A stretch of 8,202 nt of DNA from assembly GCA_019234175.1 (NCBI GenBank), contig JAFALP010000172.1:1-8202 (forward strand), in the 5' to 3' direction. Under the pieces are notes generated by a model, which made no database searches, was not told the DNA's origin, and worked only from the letters and a program-made list of their open reading frames with translations. Made by a program: the position numbers and the translations under genes. This DNA is from Actinomycetota bacterium (GTDB lineage Bacteria > Actinomycetota > Thermoleophilia > Gaiellales > Gaiellaceae). The stretch's first letter is position 1. Each line of letters starts with the position of its first letter. This document shows, piece by piece, positions 1-5,758 of the stretch.

Positions 1-1
1 C

Positions 2-955
2 ATCGCCGACCCGAGCCCGGCCGCGAACGGCAGCGTCACCGGCTCGACCGTGACGATCGCCTACATGGACGACACCGCGATCAACCCGACGACGCTGCCG
101 ACGGCCGTCCTCAGCACGGGCCAGGTGCTGACCGTCACCGAGACGACGGCGACCGGCCTCCCCCAGAACTACGTGGACACGTACGGCGGCTCCACCTCGA
201 CGCGGTACCAGACGCTGCTCACGATCCAGCTGCCGGCCGGTCTCGCCAACGGCAACTACCAGATCCTCGTGAGCGCGTTCGACTCCGACGGCGACCAGGA
301 TCAGTGGGCGTGGCCGATCGTGATCGGGCCCGGCGGCGGCGGAACCGGCGGCGGCGGCGGCGGCACGACGGGCACGCCCACCTCGAGCATCGCCAACTTC
401 ACCGGCGACGCGGTTCCCGCGGGCGACACGCTCTGGTTCACGAGCACGACGCACGTCGACGGCCTCCAGTCGTCCCAGGTCACGCTCACCTTCACGAACC
501 AGACGATCACGATGGGCTCGACGACGATTTCCGTCCCGGACGCGAAGGTCGTCTTCTCCCCCACGGCGACGACCGCGACGACGACGTTCACCGGCGGCAT
601 GTGGGTGACCACGGTCCCCTTGAAGCTCGGAGGCAACGTGTTCGTCTCCGGTGTGGCGTATCAGCTCCCGGCAGCACTTGCCGGCAACCTGAAGAACGTC
701 AAGTGGTCGGCGAACGTCTCCAGCGACACGAAGAACGTCAACGTGCACTTCTCGTGGGGCGCAGCGGCCTACACGAGCTTCGGCACGAGCCCGAACGTGA
801 AGCCGGTGGACGACGGCAAGGCGAGCGCCTACCAGAACGGCGACAAGGCCGGCTCGCCGGAGGCCTACAAGGCGTTCGTGGTCAAGGGTGGCACGGGCGG
901 CGGCGGGAACAACTACGCCGGCAACTCGTCGCCCGACGCGCAGGTCAAGTTCTAG
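2..955 (+). CDS. C-terminal part of a large secreted/surface protein (5' end outside window)
   Basis: The reading frame is open from the left edge and ends at TAG 953-955, so this is a 317-residue C-terminal fragment with its true start upstream. Two beta-rich, Thr/Ser/Val-rich stretches are separated by a glycine-rich linker (about residues 107-126, nt 320-380). The first stretch looks like the end of an Ig-like or cadherin-like fold ending near ...SDGDQDQWAWPIVI. The second (about 127-300) resembles a domain I recall from large bacterial extracellular proteins, with SIANFTGDAVPAGDTLWF, VVFSPTATTATTTF, a KPVDD motif and an AGSPEAYKAFVVKGG block. The low charge, lack of cysteine and modular build fit an exported protein; the signal peptide would lie outside the window. 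No membrane anchor or sortase motif is seen at the C-terminus, which ends ...SSPDAQVKF. Its ligand or role is unknown. Domain assignment is from memory. Confidence 0.8.
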   Translation: MADPSPAANGSVTGSTVTIAYMDDTAINPTTLPTAVLSTGQVLTVTETTATGLPQNYVDTYGGSTSTRYQTLLTIQLPAGLANGNYQILVSAFDSDGDQDQWAWPIVIGPGGGGTGGGGGGTTGTPTSSIANFTGDAVPAGDTLWFTSTTHVDGLQSSQVTLTFTNQTITMGSTTISVPDAKVVFSPTATTATTTFTGGMWVTTVPLKLGGNVFVSGVAYQLPAALAGNLKNVKWSANVSSDTKNVNVHFSWGAAAYTSFGTSPNVKPVDDGKASAYQNGDKAGSPEAYKAFVVKGGTGGGGNNYAGNSSPDAQVKF

Positions 956-1515
956 GCTCCCGGCCGCCAGAGCGGCTCGTCCACGCCATCCGCCGCGTTC
1001 GCCGTGCGTGCGGCGATGAAGAGCAGGTCGGAGAGCCGGTTCAGGTACACGCGCGCCAGTGGGCTCACGTCCGCCTGGAGCGAAGCGATCTCGGCGCGGC
1101 GCGCGACGGTGCGCGCCACGTGGAGGCGCGAGGCCGGTTCCGAGCCGCCGGGCAGGACGAAGCTCTTCAGCTCGGGGAGCGCGGCGTTCAGCTCGTCGCA
1201 GTCCGCCTCGAGCCGGTCGATCATCGGCTGCGTGACCCGCAGCCGGTCCTCGACCTCGATCGGGACCGAGAGGTCGGCACCGACGTCGAAGAGCTCGTTC
1301 TGCACGCGGGCCAAGGGCTCCCGAAGCGACTCCGGCAGCTCGCCCGCGAGGACGACGCCGATGTGCGAGTTGAGCTCGTCCACGATCCCGTACGCGACGA
1401 TGCGCGGATCGAGCTTCGAGACGCGGGAGCCGTCGCCGAGGCTCGTCTCCCCCGCGTCGCCTCCACGCGTGTAGATCCTGGTCAGGCGGACGGGTTCGTT
1501 CCGGTCGCGGGGCAC
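952..1515 (-). CDS. pduO: Cob(I)yrinic acid a,c-diamide adenosyltransferase, PduO type
   Basis: A cytoplasmic enzyme that transfers the 5'-deoxyadenosyl group of ATP to cob(I)alamin, giving adenosylcobalamin. The 187-residue product has the usual PduO length and motifs: the ATP-binding N-terminal stretch YTRGGDAGETSLGDG (residues 15-29), YGIVDELNSHIG (42-53), FVLPGGSEPASRLHVAR (119-135) and YLNRLSDLLF (157-166). The GTG start at 1515 was chosen because a TACGCT -10 hexamer lies exactly 6 bases upstream, which suggests a leaderless mRNA, and because it gives the normal length. An ATG at 1620 would add 35 residues that do not look coding. CTG at the LTRIYTR position is a weaker alternative. Its stop overlaps the stop of the convergent upstream gene. 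A B12 adenosyltransferase fits with the fatty-acyl-CoA genes nearby, through methylmalonyl-CoA mutase; that link is inference. The family could also be named cobO-like/MMAB. Confidence 0.93.
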   Translation of the reverse strand: MPRDRNEPVRLTRIYTRGGDAGETSLGDGSRVSKLDPRIVAYGIVDELNSHIGVVLAGELPESLREPLARVQNELFDVGADLSVPIEVEDRLRVTQPMIDRLEADCDELNAALPELKSFVLPGGSEPASRLHVARTVARRAEIASLQADVSPLARVYLNRLSDLLFIAARTANAADGVDEPLWRPGA

Positions 1516-1521
1516 GCTCCT

Positions 1522-1527
1522 AGCGTA
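1522..1527 (-). promoter_or_regulatory. -10 element of adenosyltransferase gene (leaderless)
   Basis: TACGCT on the minus strand matches the actinobacterial -10 pattern TANNNT. It lies 6 bases before the GTG at 1515, so the predicted transcript begins at or next to the start codon. No convincing -35 is visible. The AGGAG immediately before the GTG is too close to act as a normal SD. Confidence 0.55.
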
Positions 1528-1531
1528 ATTT
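1526..1531 (+). promoter_or_regulatory. Possible plus-strand -10 element overlapping the divergent -10
   Basis: TAATTT fits TANNNT on the plus strand and shares two bases with the minus-strand TACGCT. It would start a transcript near 1538 that runs through the short ORF to the hairpin at 1686-1707. No clear -35 is visible, so this is a weak call. Confidence 0.3.
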
Positions 1532-1618
1532 CCCTCGAAAGGTGGATGCGGTCCCGTACGGCCGGAGGAGGATGGGGTGCGAAGTACCTGCGGCACTTCA
1601 CAAGGAGGAACACCAGCC

Positions 1619-1645
1619 ATGGTTCGCTGGCATGCGGCTCGCTAG
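1619..1645 (+). CDS. Short ORF, 8 residues (MVRWHAAR), possible leader peptide
   Basis: An ATG with the near-perfect SD AAGGAGG at 1602-1608 (10-base spacing), the strongest SD in the window, opens an ORF of only eight codons ending in TAG 1643-1645. A 5-bp hairpin, CCAGC (1613-1617) with GCTGG (1626-1630), places the start codon in its loop. A strong terminator-like hairpin follows 40 bases after the stop. This layout of SD, tiny ORF and terminator before a gene is that of a leader peptide or of a small RNA. The peptide holds one Trp, one His and two Arg, with no run of a single amino acid that would name a sensed metabolite. I do not recognise it and function is unknown. The overlapping 60-codon frame (1542-1724) has poor codon use and runs through the terminator, so it was not preferred. 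Confidence 0.35.
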   Translation: MVRWHAAR

Positions 1646-1685
1646 TCGCCGGTCGTCCAGGGCACTGATTTACGGAGGGAGCCAA

Positions 1686-1710
1686 GGGGCCGTCGCGAGA
1701 CGGCCCCTTA
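1686..1710 (+). terminator. Strong GCGA-loop hairpin, probable intrinsic terminator/attenuator
   Basis: GGGGCCGTC (1686-1694) pairs perfectly over 9 bp with GACGGCCCC (1699-1707) around a GCGA (GNRA) tetraloop. The 3' tail is TTACTGT rather than a pure T run, so efficiency is uncertain. It stands 13 bases before the GTG of the acetyltransferase. It could terminate the short transcript at about 1538-1710 or attenuate the gene downstream. Confidence 0.65.
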
Positions 1711-1714
1711 CTGT
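1709..1714 (+). promoter_or_regulatory. -10 element of the GNAT gene (leaderless)
   Basis: TACTGT fits TANNNT and lies 6 bases before the GTG at 1721, the same spacing as at several other starts in this window. It overlaps the tail of the preceding hairpin, so terminator and promoter are fused. No -35 is evident because the GC stem occupies that place. Confidence 0.45.
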
Positions 1715-1720
1715 GCGGGT

Positions 1721-2176
1721 GTGATCCGCCGGGCCGGCCTCGCCGACATCGATGCGATCGTCGCCGTGTTCGAGCGGTCGTTCGCGACACTCGACTTCCT
1801 GCCGCGGTTGCACACGCACGAGGACCACGTTCGGTTCCTCGACCGGTGCGTCGTCGACGACGAGACGTGGGTGTGGGACGACGGCGAGATCCGCGGCTTC
1901 GCCGTGCTCCGCGGCGAGGAGCTGTCACAGCTCTACGTCGACCCGAGCTCCTTCCGCCGCGGCGTCGGCTCGGCGCTGCTCGAAACCGCGAAGGGCGAAC
2001 GCCCGGACGGCTTCACCCTCTGGGTGTTCCAGCGGAACGCGGCCGCGCGGCGCTTCTACGAGGCGCACGGGCTCCGGTGCGTGCGCCTGACCGACGGCAG
2101 CTTCAACGAGGAGCGGACGCCCGACGCGCTGTATGCGTGGGATCCGTCTGCAGCCCGAGGATCGAGCGCGCGATGA
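1721..2176 (+). CDS. GNAT-family N-acetyltransferase
   Basis: A 151-residue single-domain acetyltransferase expected to move an acetyl group from acetyl-CoA to an amine of unknown identity. The N-terminus MIRRAGLADIDAIVAVFERSF is the usual first strand and helix of GNAT proteins. Motif A is LSQLYVDPSSFRRGVGSALL (residues 69-88), with the acetyl-CoA pyrophosphate loop RRGVG at 79-83. NAAARRFYEAHGL (106-118) is the motif B region and carries the conserved FY pair. The GTG start at 1721 begins the domain directly and has a -10 hexamer 6 bases upstream, so it is probably leaderless. The last 20 or so residues (after YAWDP) are Ala/Ser/Arg-rich and overlap the 3' end of the convergent acyl-CoA dehydrogenase gene by 74 bp. 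Substrate cannot be read from the sequence. Confidence 0.88.
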   Translation: MIRRAGLADIDAIVAVFERSFATLDFLPRLHTHEDHVRFLDRCVVDDETWVWDDGEIRGFAVLRGEELSQLYVDPSSFRRGVGSALLETAKGERPDGFTLWVFQRNAAARRFYEAHGLRCVRLTDGSFNEERTPDALYAWDPSAARGSSAR

Positions 2177-3287
2177 CGAGCCGCTGGATCTCGCTCGTCC
2201 CCTCGTAGATCTCCGTGATCTTCGCGTCTCGGTAGTACCGCTCCACGGGGAACTCCTTCGTGTACCCGTAGCCGCCGAGGATCTGGATCGCCTCGCCCGT
2301 CTGGCGGCGCGCCGTTGCCGACGCGAGCAGCTTCGCCATCGCCCCGGCCTCCGCGTGCGGCCGGTCGTTGTCCTTCAGCCACGCTGCGCGGTACACGAGC
2401 AGGCGGGCTGCCTCGATCTCGGTCGCCATGTCGGCGAGCTTGTTCTGGATGGCCTGGAACTTGCCGATCGGCCGGCCGAACGCGTGACGTTCCTTCGCGT
2501 ACGCGCTCGCGACGTCGTATGCGGCCTGCGCGATGCCGATCGCCTGCGCCGCGATGCCGATGCGGCCGCCGTCGAGCGTCGCCAGCGCGATGCGCAATCC
2601 CTGCCCCTCGTCGCCGAGCAGCCGGTCGCGTCCGACGTGCGCGCCCTCGACGACGATGTCGTTCGTCACCGAGGAGTTGAGCCCGAGCTTCTCCTCGTCG
2701 CGCGTCACCCGCACCTGGTCGCCGTCGAGCACGAACGCGCTCACGCCGCGCGCGCCCGGCGTCTCCTGGTCGGTGCGCGCGAACAGGAGCACGGTTCCCG
2801 CATAGCGGGCGTTCGTGATCCACTGCTTCGCTCCGGTGATGCGCCAGCCGTCGTCGTCGGCGTCGGCGCGCGTCCGCAGCGCGCCTGCGTCCGAGCCCGC
2901 CTCCGGCTCGGTGAGCGCGAACGCGCCCAGATGCTCGCCGCGCGCGAGGGGCGGGACGAAGCGTGAGCGCTGCTCGTCGGTGCCGAACGCGAGCAACGGA
3001 AGCGTCACCGCGCTCGTGTGCACGGCGACGGTGACGCCGACGCCGGCGTCGGCACGCGAAAGCTCCTCCAGCACGAGCACGTACGAGACGGAGTCCGCGC
3101 CCGCGCCGCCGTACTCCTCCGGGATGCACGTGCCCATGAGCCCGAGCTCGGCGAGCTGGGAGAAGAGGTCGCGCGGGAAACGGTGCTCCCGGTCCCACTC
3201 GCCGGCGTGCGGCTCGATCTCGCGGACGGCGAACTCGCGCGTCAGCTCCTGGATCTCACGCTGCTCGGCGGTGAGCTCGAAATCCAC
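2103..3287 (-). CDS. Acyl-CoA dehydrogenase
   Basis: A cytoplasmic FAD enzyme that introduces the trans-2,3 double bond into acyl-CoA, the first step of beta-oxidation, passing electrons to electron-transfer flavoprotein. The 394-residue product has the full fold: N-terminal helical domain (VDFELTAEQREIQELTREF), the FAD/substrate signature AFALTEPEAGSD, ITGAKQWITNA in the beta domain, and the C-terminal helical domain with RDAKITEIYEGTSEIQR. Glu362 in IYEGTSE is at the position of the catalytic base of short/medium-chain and butyryl-CoA dehydrogenases. The GTG at 3287 is preceded by TACGCT at 6 bases and starts at the normal family N-terminus. The same frame runs open to 3554, but that extension lies in the divergent gene. 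About 15 residues after the usual end (RSILGL) overlap the GNAT gene. Chain-length specificity is not deducible; a bcd/acd/fadE-like label would be a guess. Confidence 0.95.
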   Translation of the reverse strand: MDFELTAEQREIQELTREFAVREIEPHAGEWDREHRFPRDLFSQLAELGLMGTCIPEEYGGAGADSVSYVLVLEELSRADAGVGVTVAVHTSAVTLPLLAFGTDEQRSRFVPPLARGEHLGAFALTEPEAGSDAGALRTRADADDDGWRITGAKQWITNARYAGTVLLFARTDQETPGARGVSAFVLDGDQVRVTRDEEKLGLNSSVTNDIVVEGAHVGRDRLLGDEGQGLRIALATLDGGRIGIAAQAIGIAQAAYDVASAYAKERHAFGRPIGKFQAIQNKLADMATEIEAARLLVYRAAWLKDNDRPHAEAGAMAKLLASATARRQTGEAIQILGGYGYTKEFPVERYYRDAKITEIYEGTSEIQRLVIARSILGLQTDPTHTARRASAPR

Positions 3288-3293
3288 GGGGGA

Positions 3294-3299
3294 AGCGTA
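3294..3299 (-). promoter_or_regulatory. -10 element of acyl-CoA dehydrogenase gene (leaderless)
   Basis: TACGCT on the minus strand, 6 bases before the GTG at 3287. It is the same hexamer and spacing as for the adenosyltransferase and thiolase genes. It lies four bases from the -10 of the divergent gene. No clear -35 is seen. Confidence 0.55.
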
Positions 3300-3303
3300 G
3301 TCG

Positions 3304-3309
3304 TAGTGT
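3304..3309 (+). promoter_or_regulatory. -10 element of the NTF2-like gene (leaderless)
   Basis: TAGTGT on the plus strand fits TANNNT and lies 6 bases before the GTG at 3316. Any -35 would fall inside the start of the divergent acyl-CoA dehydrogenase gene. None resembling TTGACA is seen there. Confidence 0.45.
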
Positions 3310-3315
3310 TCGCAC

Positions 3316-3696
3316 GTGGTCGCTGCTCCGCCCCCGCCGACTCCCGCCGCGATCGTCCGCGCCTGGAGCACGGCGTTGAACGCGAACGACAACGCCGCTG
3401 CCGCGAAGCTGTTCGCGCCGAACGCGGAAGTGATCCAGCCGCCGCTTGCCGCGCGGCTCACCTCGCCCGGCCTCGCCAAAGCCTTCAACGCGTCGCTTCC
3501 GTGCGCGGGCACGATCGTGAAGATCACCGTGCACGGCGATCGCGCCACCGCCACGTTCGTCCTCGGCCACCGTCCCGGTCACACGTGCACGGGGAAAGGC
3601 CAGAAAGCCGCAGCCGTCTTCGTCGTGCACGACGGGAAGATCGTGCTCTGGGAGCAGGTGCCCGTCCCTGCGTCGCCGACGACGCCGCCGGCGTAG
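3316..3696 (+). CDS. NTF2/SnoaL-like small protein of unknown function
   Basis: A 126-residue protein with the pattern of the NTF2-like cone fold. A helical start, PAAIVRAWSTALNANDNAAAAKLFAPNAEV (residues 9-38), is followed by alternating strands: TIVKITVHGDRATATFVLGHR (65-85), AAAVFVVHDGKIVLWEQVPV (98-117). The motif 'helix - LFAPNAEV - strand - FVVHDGKIVLWEQV' is typical of SnoaL-like polyketide cyclase/ketosteroid-isomerase relatives, a fold with many catalytic and binding roles, so function is open. Both ends are Pro/Ala-rich and probably disordered. Two cysteines (Cys63 and Cys90) are present. There is no signal peptide. It is divergent from acyl-CoA dehydrogenase over a 28-bp shared promoter, which hints at co-regulation. 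Its stop is one base from the stop of the convergent response regulator, and no terminator lies between them. GTG 3316 is the start that fits the -10 spacing. Confidence 0.75.
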   Translation: MVAAPPPPTPAAIVRAWSTALNANDNAAAAKLFAPNAEVIQPPLAARLTSPGLAKAFNASLPCAGTIVKITVHGDRATATFVLGHRPGHTCTGKGQKAAAVFVVHDGKIVLWEQVPVPASPTTPPA

Positions 3697-3697
3697 C

Positions 3698-4771
3698 TCA
3701 GGCGGCGACGCTGGCGAGATGGGCCTCGAAGAGGCTCTCCTCGCACTCGGAGAAGGCGTCGACCACATCCGGATCGAACTGCCTGCCCGACTCGGAGACG
3801 ATCACGTCGCGCGCGACCGACCAGTCGAGCGCGTCGCGGTACGGCCGGTCGCTCGTCATCGCGTCGAGCGTGTCTGCAACAGCGAACACACGCGCGCCGA
3901 GCGGCGCCTCGGCTCCGCGCAGCTGATCCGGATACCCGCGGCCGTCCCAGCGCTCGTGATGCGAACGCACGACGTTCAGGCCCTCGCCACTCAGGAGTGC
4001 GACGCCGGTGAGCATCTGCTCGCCGAGGATCGTGTGCTTCTCCATGTGGCTGCGCTCGGCATGGGTGAGCGGACCGGGCTTCTGCAGGATCTCGTCCGGG
4101 ATCCCGATCTTGCCGACGTCGTGGAGCAGGAAGCCGTATTCGATGCCGCGGTCGCGCTCGACGAAGTACGGGTCGATGACTGCGAGCAGCTCGAGCGCGT
4201 AGCGCATGACCCGCTGCGAGTGGTCGTGCGTGCCGGCGTCCTTCCATTCGAGCGCGGTCGCGAGCGCGGTCACCGTCTCGAGGTACGAGCTCTCGAGAAG
4301 CGCGCGCTGGCGCCGCTCGAGGGCGAGCATGTGCTGGAGGTCGCGTGCGTACAGGAGAAGCTCTTCGTCCTTGCGCCCCTGCACCGGACGCGGCGCGGCG
4401 AGCAGGCGGCTGCCGCGGTTCGTCAGCCGTTCGACGACGGCGAGCAGCTCGAGCGGGCTGAACGGCTTGCGAACGAGCGCCTCGGCGCCCGCGAGGCGTG
4501 CGCGTTCGGCCTCCTGTTCGTCGGCGCCGGTGAGGAGGACGATCGGGATCTCCCGCGTGGCCTCCGACGCCTTCAGCACGGTGCAGAGCTCGACGCCGCC
4601 CATGCCCGGCATGCGCAGGTCGAGCACCACGAGGTCGGGCGGGGCGAGTTCGATCCGTGCCTGCGCCTCGTCGGCCGAGGCGGCCTCGTCCACGACGACG
4701 TCGGCGCCCTCGAACGTCACGCGTAGGAGCTCGCGCAGGGCGGGCTCGTCGTCGACCAGGAGGATCCTCAC
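3698..4771 (-). CDS. Two-component response regulator with HD-GYP phosphodiesterase domain
   Basis: A 357-residue RpfG-like regulator expected to hydrolyse cyclic di-GMP (or a related cyclic dinucleotide) when its receiver domain is phosphorylated by an unidentified histidine kinase. The REC domain (residues 1-118) has the acidic pair Asp7/Asp8, phospho-acceptor Asp51 in LVVLDLRMPGMGG, Thr81 and Lys102 (RKPFSP). A charged linker, about 131-165, looks like a coiled coil. The HD-GYP domain (about 166-345) keeps the metal and signature residues: Glu175, His184, His217-Asp218 in LLHDVGKIGIPDE, His246, His271-His272 in HHERWDGRGYP with GYP at 279-281, and Asp300. All ligands seem present, so it should be active. 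The start is GTG 4771, directly at the REC N-terminus (RILLVDDE). Neither a good SD nor a TANNNT -10 at the usual distance is seen. It lies 51 bp downstream of the dehydrogenase gene on the same strand and may be read from that promoter. Confidence 0.94.
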   Translation of the reverse strand: MRILLVDDEPALRELLRVTFEGADVVVDEAASADEAQARIELAPPDLVVLDLRMPGMGGVELCTVLKASEATREIPIVLLTGADEQEAERARLAGAEALVRKPFSPLELLAVVERLTNRGSRLLAAPRPVQGRKDEELLLYARDLQHMLALERRQRALLESSYLETVTALATALEWKDAGTHDHSQRVMRYALELLAVIDPYFVERDRGIEYGFLLHDVGKIGIPDEILQKPGPLTHAERSHMEKHTILGEQMLTGVALLSGEGLNVVRSHHERWDGRGYPDQLRGAEAPLGARVFAVADTLDAMTSDRPYRDALDWSVARDVIVSESGRQFDPDVVDAFSECEESLFEAHLASVAA

Positions 4772-4822
4772 CCTGATTGACTTTCGGCAGTCGGCTCGGC
4801 GGCGATGAGTCCCCCGAACGGG

Positions 4823-5644
4823 TTAGTCGTACGAGTAGAAGCCTCGGCCGCTCTTCCTGCCCAGGCGCCCTGCCTGCACATACTGCCGCAGAAGCGGGCA
4901 CGGCGCATACTTTTGGTCACCCAGCCCCTCGTGGAGTACCTCCATGATGGCGACGCAGGTGTCGAGCCCGATCAGGTCGGCGAGTGCGAGCGGCCCCATC
5001 GGGTGGGCGAATCCGAGCTTCGCGATCGTGTCGATCGCCTCCGGCTCTGCGACGCCCTCCATCAGCGCGTACGCCGCCTCGTTGATGAACGGCATGAGGA
5101 TGCGGTTGGAGACGAAGCCGGGGAAGTCGTTCGCCTCCGCCGGCGTCTTGCCGAGGCCGCGCGCGAGGTCGACGATCGCCGACGCCGTGTCGTCGGACGT
5201 CTGCACCCCGCGAATCACCTCCACGAGCTGGAGGACGGGCACGGGGTTGAAGAAGTGCATGCCGATGACGCGGTCGGGGCGGGACGTCGCGGCGCCCAGG
5301 CTCGTGATCGGGATCGACGACGTGTTCGAGGCGAGGATCGCCTCCGGCGGAAGCAGCACGTCCGCGCGGTGGAACAGGTCGGTCTTCACGTGGGCGTCCT
5401 CGACGACCGCCTCGATCATCAGGTCGGCGGGAACGAGGTCCGCGGCGGGCTCGATGCGTGCGAGCACCTCGTCGGGATCGGCGCCGAGCCGCGTGAGGCT
5501 CTTCGCGATCGCGGCCACGGCGCGCTCGACGGCGCCGTCGGCGGCGTCGTGGAGCGAGACGCGCCGGCCGGACGCGGCCACCACCTGCGCGATGCCGGCG
5601 CCCATCTGCCCCGCCCCGACGACGAGCACGTGTTGAAAGCGCAT
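4823..5644 (-). CDS. 3-hydroxyacyl-CoA (3-hydroxybutyryl-CoA) dehydrogenase
   Basis: An NAD(P)-dependent cytoplasmic enzyme that interconverts (S)-3-hydroxyacyl-CoA and 3-ketoacyl-CoA, the third step of beta-oxidation, or the reverse in butanoyl-CoA synthesis. The 273-residue product has the standard single-enzyme length (hbd/paaH/fadB2-like), not the fused FadB form. The Rossmann loop GAGQMG is at residues 10-15. The SNTSSIPI substrate loop is at 106-113. The catalytic pair is His130 in [10 protein letters not shown] and Glu142 in [19 protein letters not shown] (177-190) opens the C-terminal dimerisation domain, which ends in the usual [12 protein letters not shown]. The ATG at 5644 sits at the family N-terminus, with TAGCCT 7 bases upstream, suggesting a leaderless transcript. 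The RAYT element begins 47 bp upstream and separates this gene from the thiolase on the same strand. Preferred cofactor and direction are not deducible. Confidence 0.95.
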   Translation of the reverse strand: MRFQHVLVVGAGQMGAGIAQVVAASGRRVSLHDAADGAVERAVAAIAKSLTRLGADPDEVLARIEPAADLVPADLMIEAVVEDAHVKTDLFHRADVLLPPEAILASNTSSIPITSLGAATSRPDRVIGMHFFNPVPVLQLVEVIRGVQTSDDTASAIVDLARGLGKTPAEANDFPGFVSNRILMPFINEAAYALMEGVAEPEAIDTIAKLGFAHPMGPLALADLIGLDTCVAIMEVLHEGLGDQKYAPCPLLRQYVQAGRLGRKSGRGFYSYD

Positions 5645-5651
5645 GAGCGGC

Positions 5652-5657
5652 AGGCTA
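5652..5657 (-). promoter_or_regulatory. -10 element of 3-hydroxyacyl-CoA dehydrogenase gene (leaderless)
   Basis: TAGCCT on the minus strand fits TANNNT and lies 7 bases before the ATG at 5644. No strong -35 is visible. The left repeat of the transposon starts 34 bp further upstream, so the region where a -35 would lie is intact. Confidence 0.45.
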
Positions 5658-5690
5658 ATCGGCTCCGCCGGCCACGGCCACCAGCGGCGC

Positions 5691-5706
5691 GACCGGTGCC
5701 AGGCAC
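5691..5706 (+). repeat. Left inverted end repeat, REP-like palindrome
   Basis: GACCGGTGCCAGGCAC. The palindrome extends to 5708: CGGTGCC (5694-5700) and GGCACCG (5702-5708) around a single A. It matches the right end in reverse complement over 16 of 16 bases. Confidence 0.8.
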
Positions 5707-5742
5707 CGCGACTGCACCGTGACTATCTCGCGCGGAATCGGC

Positions 5743-5758
5743 TGCACGAGCTCGTGCA
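5743..5758. repeat. 16-bp perfect palindrome before the transposase ATG
   Basis: TGCACGAGCTCGTGCA is a perfect 16-base palindrome without a spacer. Its last base is the A of the ATG at 5758. It could be a dimeric operator, an extra transposase recognition site or chance in GC-rich DNA. Confidence 0.6.

Noticed and set aside
326..380. GGC-rich run in the surface protein as a possible regulatory repeat
   Set aside because: It encodes the glycine linker in frame (GGN codons) and needs no other explanation.
304..1668. Plus-strand ORF of 454 codons across the surface protein and the adenosyltransferase
   Set aside because: Arg/His-rich composition and overlap with two well-recognised genes in other frames show it to be spurious.
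1516..1720. tRNA gene or known riboswitch in the gap before the GNAT gene
   Set aside because: No cloverleaf with a T-loop and 7-bp acceptor stem could be drawn, and I could not match it to the conserved cores of common riboswitches.
1542..1724. 60-codon ORF overlapping the short leader ORF
   Set aside because: Codon use is unlike the neighbours, its possible starts have no well-spaced SD and it runs through the strong hairpin at 1686-1707.
2056..3198. Long minus-strand ORF (380 codons) inside the acyl-CoA dehydrogenase gene
   Set aside because: It is a +1/-1 shadow frame of the true gene, almost entirely Arg/Ala/Gly, as expected for out-of-frame GC-rich DNA.
4805..5722. Plus-strand ORF of 305 codons antisense to the 3-hydroxyacyl-CoA dehydrogenase
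   Set aside because: It mirrors the real gene and has no recognisable motif.
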